Assembly (NCBI RefSeq): GCF_963678975.1
Contig: NC_089274.1
Span: 5,196,001-5,260,000, forward strand
Origin: Dysidea avara
Taxonomy: Eukaryota > Porifera > Demospongiae > Dictyoceratida > Dysideidae
DNA: 64,000 nucleotides
Direction of reading: 5' to 3'
The notes under the pieces are model-generated. The model saw only the letters and a program-made list of their open reading frames with translations. It was not told the DNA's origin and did no database searches. The position numbers and the translations under genes are program-made. Position 1 is the stretch's first letter, and each line of letters begins with the position of its first letter. Shown here piece by piece: positions 59,622-64,000 of this stretch.

Positions 59622-60316
59622 GATGGCACCGATCCTCGGGGCGATATTTAAATAGAATATGTACAAAGATATTCACTCTAGAACAATCTAACTAAGCTAA
59701 ACTACCATCAAATACACTTCACCACACAATTGCTAGAAAACTAGAAGTTCTTTGAGCTATACTTACTCATACCAGCTGTCACACACGAGTAACTGCCCGA
59801 ATTTATTAGAGTTATATACGAAGCGTTAGAGCCAAGGTTGGAGCTCTGATGTTGGGAGCTGAAAGCAGTATTATTCTCCGAATTTATTTGAAACACTTTA
59901 GGAAATGGTAACAGAGTTATAAGTAAGAAAGGTCAGATTATTCATGCATGCAGGGTAGCTACCTAGGGAGTGGATTGTTTTGTCCTAAACTATTCGGCCA
60001 GTTAGCTAGCTAGCTGCTCGTGTGTGACAGCTGGTATGAGCATGTATAGCACAAAGAACTTCCAGTTTTTTAGCGATTATGTAGTGAAGTGTATTTAACG
60101 GTAGTTTAGCTTAGTTAGAGTGAATATCTTTGTACATATCCTACTGATTTAAAGATTGCCCCGAGGACCGGTGCCATCGTGATTGTGTTCTCTACGAGGT
60201 GAGGCATGTATATTAAAATGTTATAGAGGCTATAAACAACAAAATATTTAGAATGTGATTTTCGCTTATTCCGTAATTCCACTATTCCGTGGAGTACAGG
60301 CTCCCCTCGCCAACTG
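59479..60316. repeat. Head-to-head duplication of the kinase gene 5' end
   Basis: About 59479-59797 (minus sense) and about 60009-60316 (plus sense) are inverse copies with small differences, around a roughly 210-bp spacer. The left copy contains the kinase start exon (59621-59602). In the right copy the donor CTACGAG|GTGAGG is intact, but the ATG has become GTG (GCCATCGTGATTGTG at about 60174-60188). Both arms share GAATATCTTTGTACATAT and ACCAGCTGTCACACACGAG. The two arms could act as a bidirectional promoter. Confidence 0.85.
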
Positions 60317-60568
60317 AACCATTTAGATGAGTATAAACACTATCAAAATGAAATGTGCATGGATATGATGCATGCATATGTGCATTAATATTAATTCTGG
60401 TCACATCTGCACTCCTAGACTATTTACCAACAGAGCCCAAAAATACCCAATGAAGCCAGCATTACTGTACACAGGACATTACAAAGTACCACAGGGAGTA
60501 GTTTCTGGAATCTGTTCACATTGTAACCAAGCAAAGGACTACATGGACCTATAGTCTCATTTCCAGTC
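60317..60568 (+). other. Short open segment, unassigned
   Basis: A 60-codon plus frame at 60372-60554 includes PRLFTNRAQKYPMKPALLY and GICSHCNQAKDYMDL, ending at TAG. It has a CxxC-like pair and plausible composition, and CTCCTAG near 60412 could be an acceptor. No partner exon was found, so it is recorded only as a possibility. Confidence 0.25.
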
Positions 60569-62822
60569 CCTATATCCTCAGGGGTGGCGCTTATGGATTA
60601 GAGATTATAAGTGCCCCCTTGGAAAAGGTCTGGTCGTCTGTCCAATGTGCACATACCATTTTTGTTACAACTTTTGTCACGTGTTACCTGTCTTCTAAGA
60701 GGTACAAAGAAGCCCTTTGTGGCATGAGGTACTGAAATCGTACTTTTACTTCCAGAAGGCTTCCCTGGCTGTTAGAACACGCAACAGAAGTTGTCGATTT
60801 TTCAGAATAAAAATAGTATGGGTAGACAATCAGACCCTTTCCAAGGTGGGCAGTAATCAATATACTTAAGCTACCAAGGAATCTAATTAAATTTATGGCT
60901 TCAGTGGAGTACTTTTTTAAACTGCAAAATCATGTTTTCCAATGGCTCCAATGTATTGTAGCCTTTTCTTTCTACGCATGTTACTTGGGCATAATTCACA
61001 GTATTGGTTACTGCTATGAAACTTTATAAACTTCAAGGAGTACTCTTTACGCCAGTCCATGTTGGTGGTTCATACCACGAAGCATCACATTAATATGCAG
61101 TAGTATAAATTATCGCTCACACATGACATCATTTGTGCTCGTAATCTAGAAAGCAGGGAAGACAAAAGTAAGGAAGATTACCAGAAACAACAGTACAAAG
61201 AAAACACCAATTTCAATCTCTAAACTGTAAGACTTTATGGTTAGATAAAGGCAAACACCACTATCAACACTATCTCATGTGAAAACTAGGTTTACTCTGT
61301 TGGCAAAGCAATACATCACTTGTTAATGGCTTCAAGGCCAGAAATCATTCAAACTCTTCACCACTAAGTACCTACCTCACAAAAGAGCTCTCTCTTGCCT
61401 GTTTTAACTGCTAAAGACAACTCCACACAAATGATGTCATAATTAACAGGTCACCAGTATTGCTGCATATTAGCTTCATTAGCGCTATTCAACAAGAATC
61501 AATTATATTAATAGAGTGGTTCCAGAAGCTTCTGAAAACCCGTATCACTAATTTCCACACCAAAGTATACAGGATTAACAGCTAATCAAAAGTGATGTCA
61601 AAATACATTGGAGCCTATGGAAAACAGGCTTTCGTGGTTAACTTTAAGTACTCCAGTAAAGCCATACAAGAAGCCAAAAGTGCACTGCATACTTAAGCCA
61701 GAAATTTTAAACTAGAGTACGTACAATGTAGTACCGCTGCAATAAAAAGTACTGAAACAAGCTGGATCGGAGTAGTACCAAGAGTTCATAATATAAAGAG
61801 GCAGGGAGAGTATCCAACACTGTATTACCTGGTCAAAACACACTGTGTACAAAGATTGTGCAATGACTATCAGCACCAAAACTTATTAAATCACTACTGA
61901 AAGGGTGTTAATTCTATTAAAGCAAAGCACTAAGAATGCTTCCCTTTGATAAATCAACACCTATCAACGCTCTTCAGTAGGTGAAGCCAGGTGACGAATT
62001 TGTATGGAATTATACTGAAGTATACTGAAATATTCAGGATATGATGCAATCTTTGAACGCAGTGTGTTTTGACCAAGTAATACAGTGTTGGACACTCTCC
62101 CTCCCTCTTTATATTATGAACTCTTGGTAGTACGTAATGTCCAGACACTGTAAAACAATAAGAAGTGAATATCCCTACTGTACTATGGAGGTTCTACAAT
62201 CAAAATGCACAGTAGGGATAAATCACTTCTTAGTATCTGGACATTACGCACTACTCTGATCCAGCTTGTTTCAGTACTTTTTATTGCAGCAGTCCTACAT
62301 TGTCCCTACTCTAGTTTAAAATTCTTATACTTGTTGTGAACTTTTTTTTGTCAATTCATGACCACTATTCAAAAACTGTCACATAATTCTAGTTTTAATC
62401 AGTGAAATTCATAATATGATGAGTGAGATCATGATCTGCATCATGAAATTATAAAGGCTGTCCACGTACATTCCTGCACCTACTACTGATATACACCAAT
62501 GGCACCAAGGTCTGGCATAGCTGCCAGACTACTTCAATAGTTTTGTGTATACCAAGTCCATTTCCCGGTGGCAGGAGACATCTCGTCTACAATGGAGGAT
62601 GCCTGCCCAGGCAAGCGTTGTGGGAAGGTGGCTAGACGAAAACATTTTGAGTCGATCTGGAGGCACTTTTGGGCTAGATTTTACCCAACCAATACTGTAA
62701 AGTCGTCATGAGGGGAAATTGAGTAAGGCTTTTGGGTGATATTTTATTGCAGGCCACGCCCACACCTTTGTTCTCACTACCATAGATACTGTATGATAAG
62801 CGCCACCCCCGAGGAAATAGGG
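60569..62822. mobile_element. Element with CCTCAGGGGTGGCGCTTAT inverted ends, nested repeats inside
   Basis: TATATCCTCAGGGGTGGCGC at the left is mirrored by GCGCCACCCCCGAGGAAATA at the right, 2.25 kb apart. Inside are an inverted pair at 60899-60960 and 61607-61668 (CTCCAATGTATT), and a longer palindrome at about 61741-62290. The palindrome's arms share TACTGAAACAAGCTGGATC and CACACTGTGTACAAAGATTG-like blocks. A fragment of the 17640-type repeat lies at 62640-62795. Target duplication is not resolved. Confidence 0.5.
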
Positions 62823-63708
62823 TCCAGGAACAAGACTAACATGGACCAGCCCAGTTGTTGTTACAGTGTCACTCCAAATTACATTGCAGTTTTAATATTA
62901 CAAGCTGTACAGTATATGATAGAGTACTAGTATAGCACCAGCATCAGTGAATGAAAATTCAAAACTTGCATATAAGGCCACTCCAAATAAATTCTCTGTT
63001 TCCCGTCCTGGACTCAGGCATATTTGCATGCGGCTGGGTGGGCGGTCCATTTCCATTATAATATAGGGGATTCCATGAATTTACTAGAAGCCGCATACTA
63101 ACCCGCATACGCTAAAAATTTCCCCAGTTGAGGAGACTGGGCGTCCAAAAATTAGAGGTGCGTGATTATCTAGGTATATCCAATTATCGACATATTGAAG
63201 ACTGTGGAGATAAGGATGACAGGTTTATTTATCTAAATAATAGTAAACTTCCGTAAACTACTCGTAAATCAAAGAATATCTGATGGTGTACACACTTCTT
63301 GGGGGCTCCAACTCTCCTACTACTTGGAAACATTGTTAAAACTAACATTTTTCAGTTTTTTGTACTCTTCAAATTGCAATTTGCTCACTTTACTGGTTAA
63401 AATATTGACAGTTAAATACAACAAATAATTGTTTCAATTATCGAGATATGTTAGATAATCGAGATAAGTTTAAAAGAAATATCAAGATACGTATGTCTAA
63501 ATTTGTCATTGCACACTCTACCAAAAATTTCCACGAATATTTTAGAAACCATCTTTACAGAAGGTTTTAAGAATAATTGAAAGCTCTGGGGTGTTAGTAG
63601 TGAAATTAAAGACTACTTGTCGAAAAATCTTGAAGAAAAGTTGATAAGAAGGTAGCTACGCTAAAATAGCATTAATTTGTGAGAAACCTTGGTTCGAAAT
63701 TCGTGATT
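62823..63708. other. Intergenic stretch, no gene seen
   Basis: AT-rich. GATTATCTAGGTATATCCAATTATCGA near 63163 (in parts) and CAATTATCGAGATATGTTAGATAATCGAG near 63436 (in parts) form loosely related ATCGA-rich blocks about 270 bp apart that may be element ends. Nothing coding is supported. Confidence 0.35.
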
Positions 63709-64000
63709 TGTTCTGTAAGTCGTAGTTTCACAGCTACAATCTGGAAATTTGTTACACAGTATCCCTATGAACCTGTCAACAATATATGTTTCGCCCCATT
63801 AGCATTGCTCATTTCGAGATGTTAACACTATGCCCCATAATTTAACCGGGATTGGTCATGAAGCATAGGGAGTTGTTCATGGCATCTTGAAAATGAGCAA
63901 TACTAATGGGACGAAACACACATATATTTTTGCCAGGTTCATAGGGGTACTATGTAACAAATTTCCAGATTATAGCTGTGAAACTACGACTTACGGAACA
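63709..64000. mobile_element. Palindromic element running to the window edge
   Basis: TGTTCTGTAAGTCGTAGTTT at the left is the inverse of AAACTACGACTTACGGAACA at the right, and similarity continues inward (AATCTGGAAATTTGTTAC; TTTCGCCCCATTAGCATTGC) for about 120 bp per arm. It is non-coding. The right end coincides with the window end, so flanks cannot be compared. Confidence 0.75.

Overview
The window is eukaryotic and most likely from a sponge, probably a demosponge. This is inferred from AT-rich DNA, short spliceosomal introns with GTAAGT/CAG borders, very dense small DNA transposons, and a cysteine-rich seven-transmembrane receptor of a type I associate with sponge gene expansions. No rRNA, complete tRNA, CRISPR array or bacterial operon is visible. 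Gene models were built by hand from splice-site and reading-frame consistency. Exon borders are predictions, but the three main models keep one open frame across every join.

Layout. 0-2.7 kb: repeats. 2.7-18.3 kb (+): a split 7TM receptor gene whose introns are packed with transposons, minisatellites and palindromes. 18.6-20.2 kb: tandem repeats and a weak small-gene candidate. 20.5-36 kb: an accessory repeat region with a truncated non-LTR retrotransposon, several hAT-like elements with exact 8-bp target duplications, CAGGGGCGG-ended elements with exact 5-bp duplications, and a large inverted duplication (26.5-33.3 kb). 35.4-36.0 kb (-): two exon-like pieces. 38.9-39.1 kb (-): a convincing first coding exon, with a Mutator-like element just upstream of it. 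40.8-44.1 kb (+): a clean 11-exon gene for a 538-residue protein I do not recognise. 45.3-46.8 kb (-): a probable transcription unit built from repeated splice-donor cassettes. 48.8-49.2 kb: a decayed copy of the C-terminal exons of the 538-residue gene. 50.8-59.6 kb (-): a 17-exon gene for an 828-residue protein with a glutamine-rich N-terminus, a protein kinase domain and a helical C-terminus. 59.5-64 kb: a palindromic duplication of that gene's 5' end, then more inverted-repeat elements.

The genes do not form an obvious pathway. The receptor is a membrane protein and the kinase a likely cytoplasmic signalling enzyme. The most unusual features are a short motif (consensus TACTCTAATAGARCAGTCA) shared by many unrelated transposons, head-to-head palindromic duplications at the 5' ends of both well-resolved multi-exon genes, and the orphan 538-residue protein with its nearby pseudogene.
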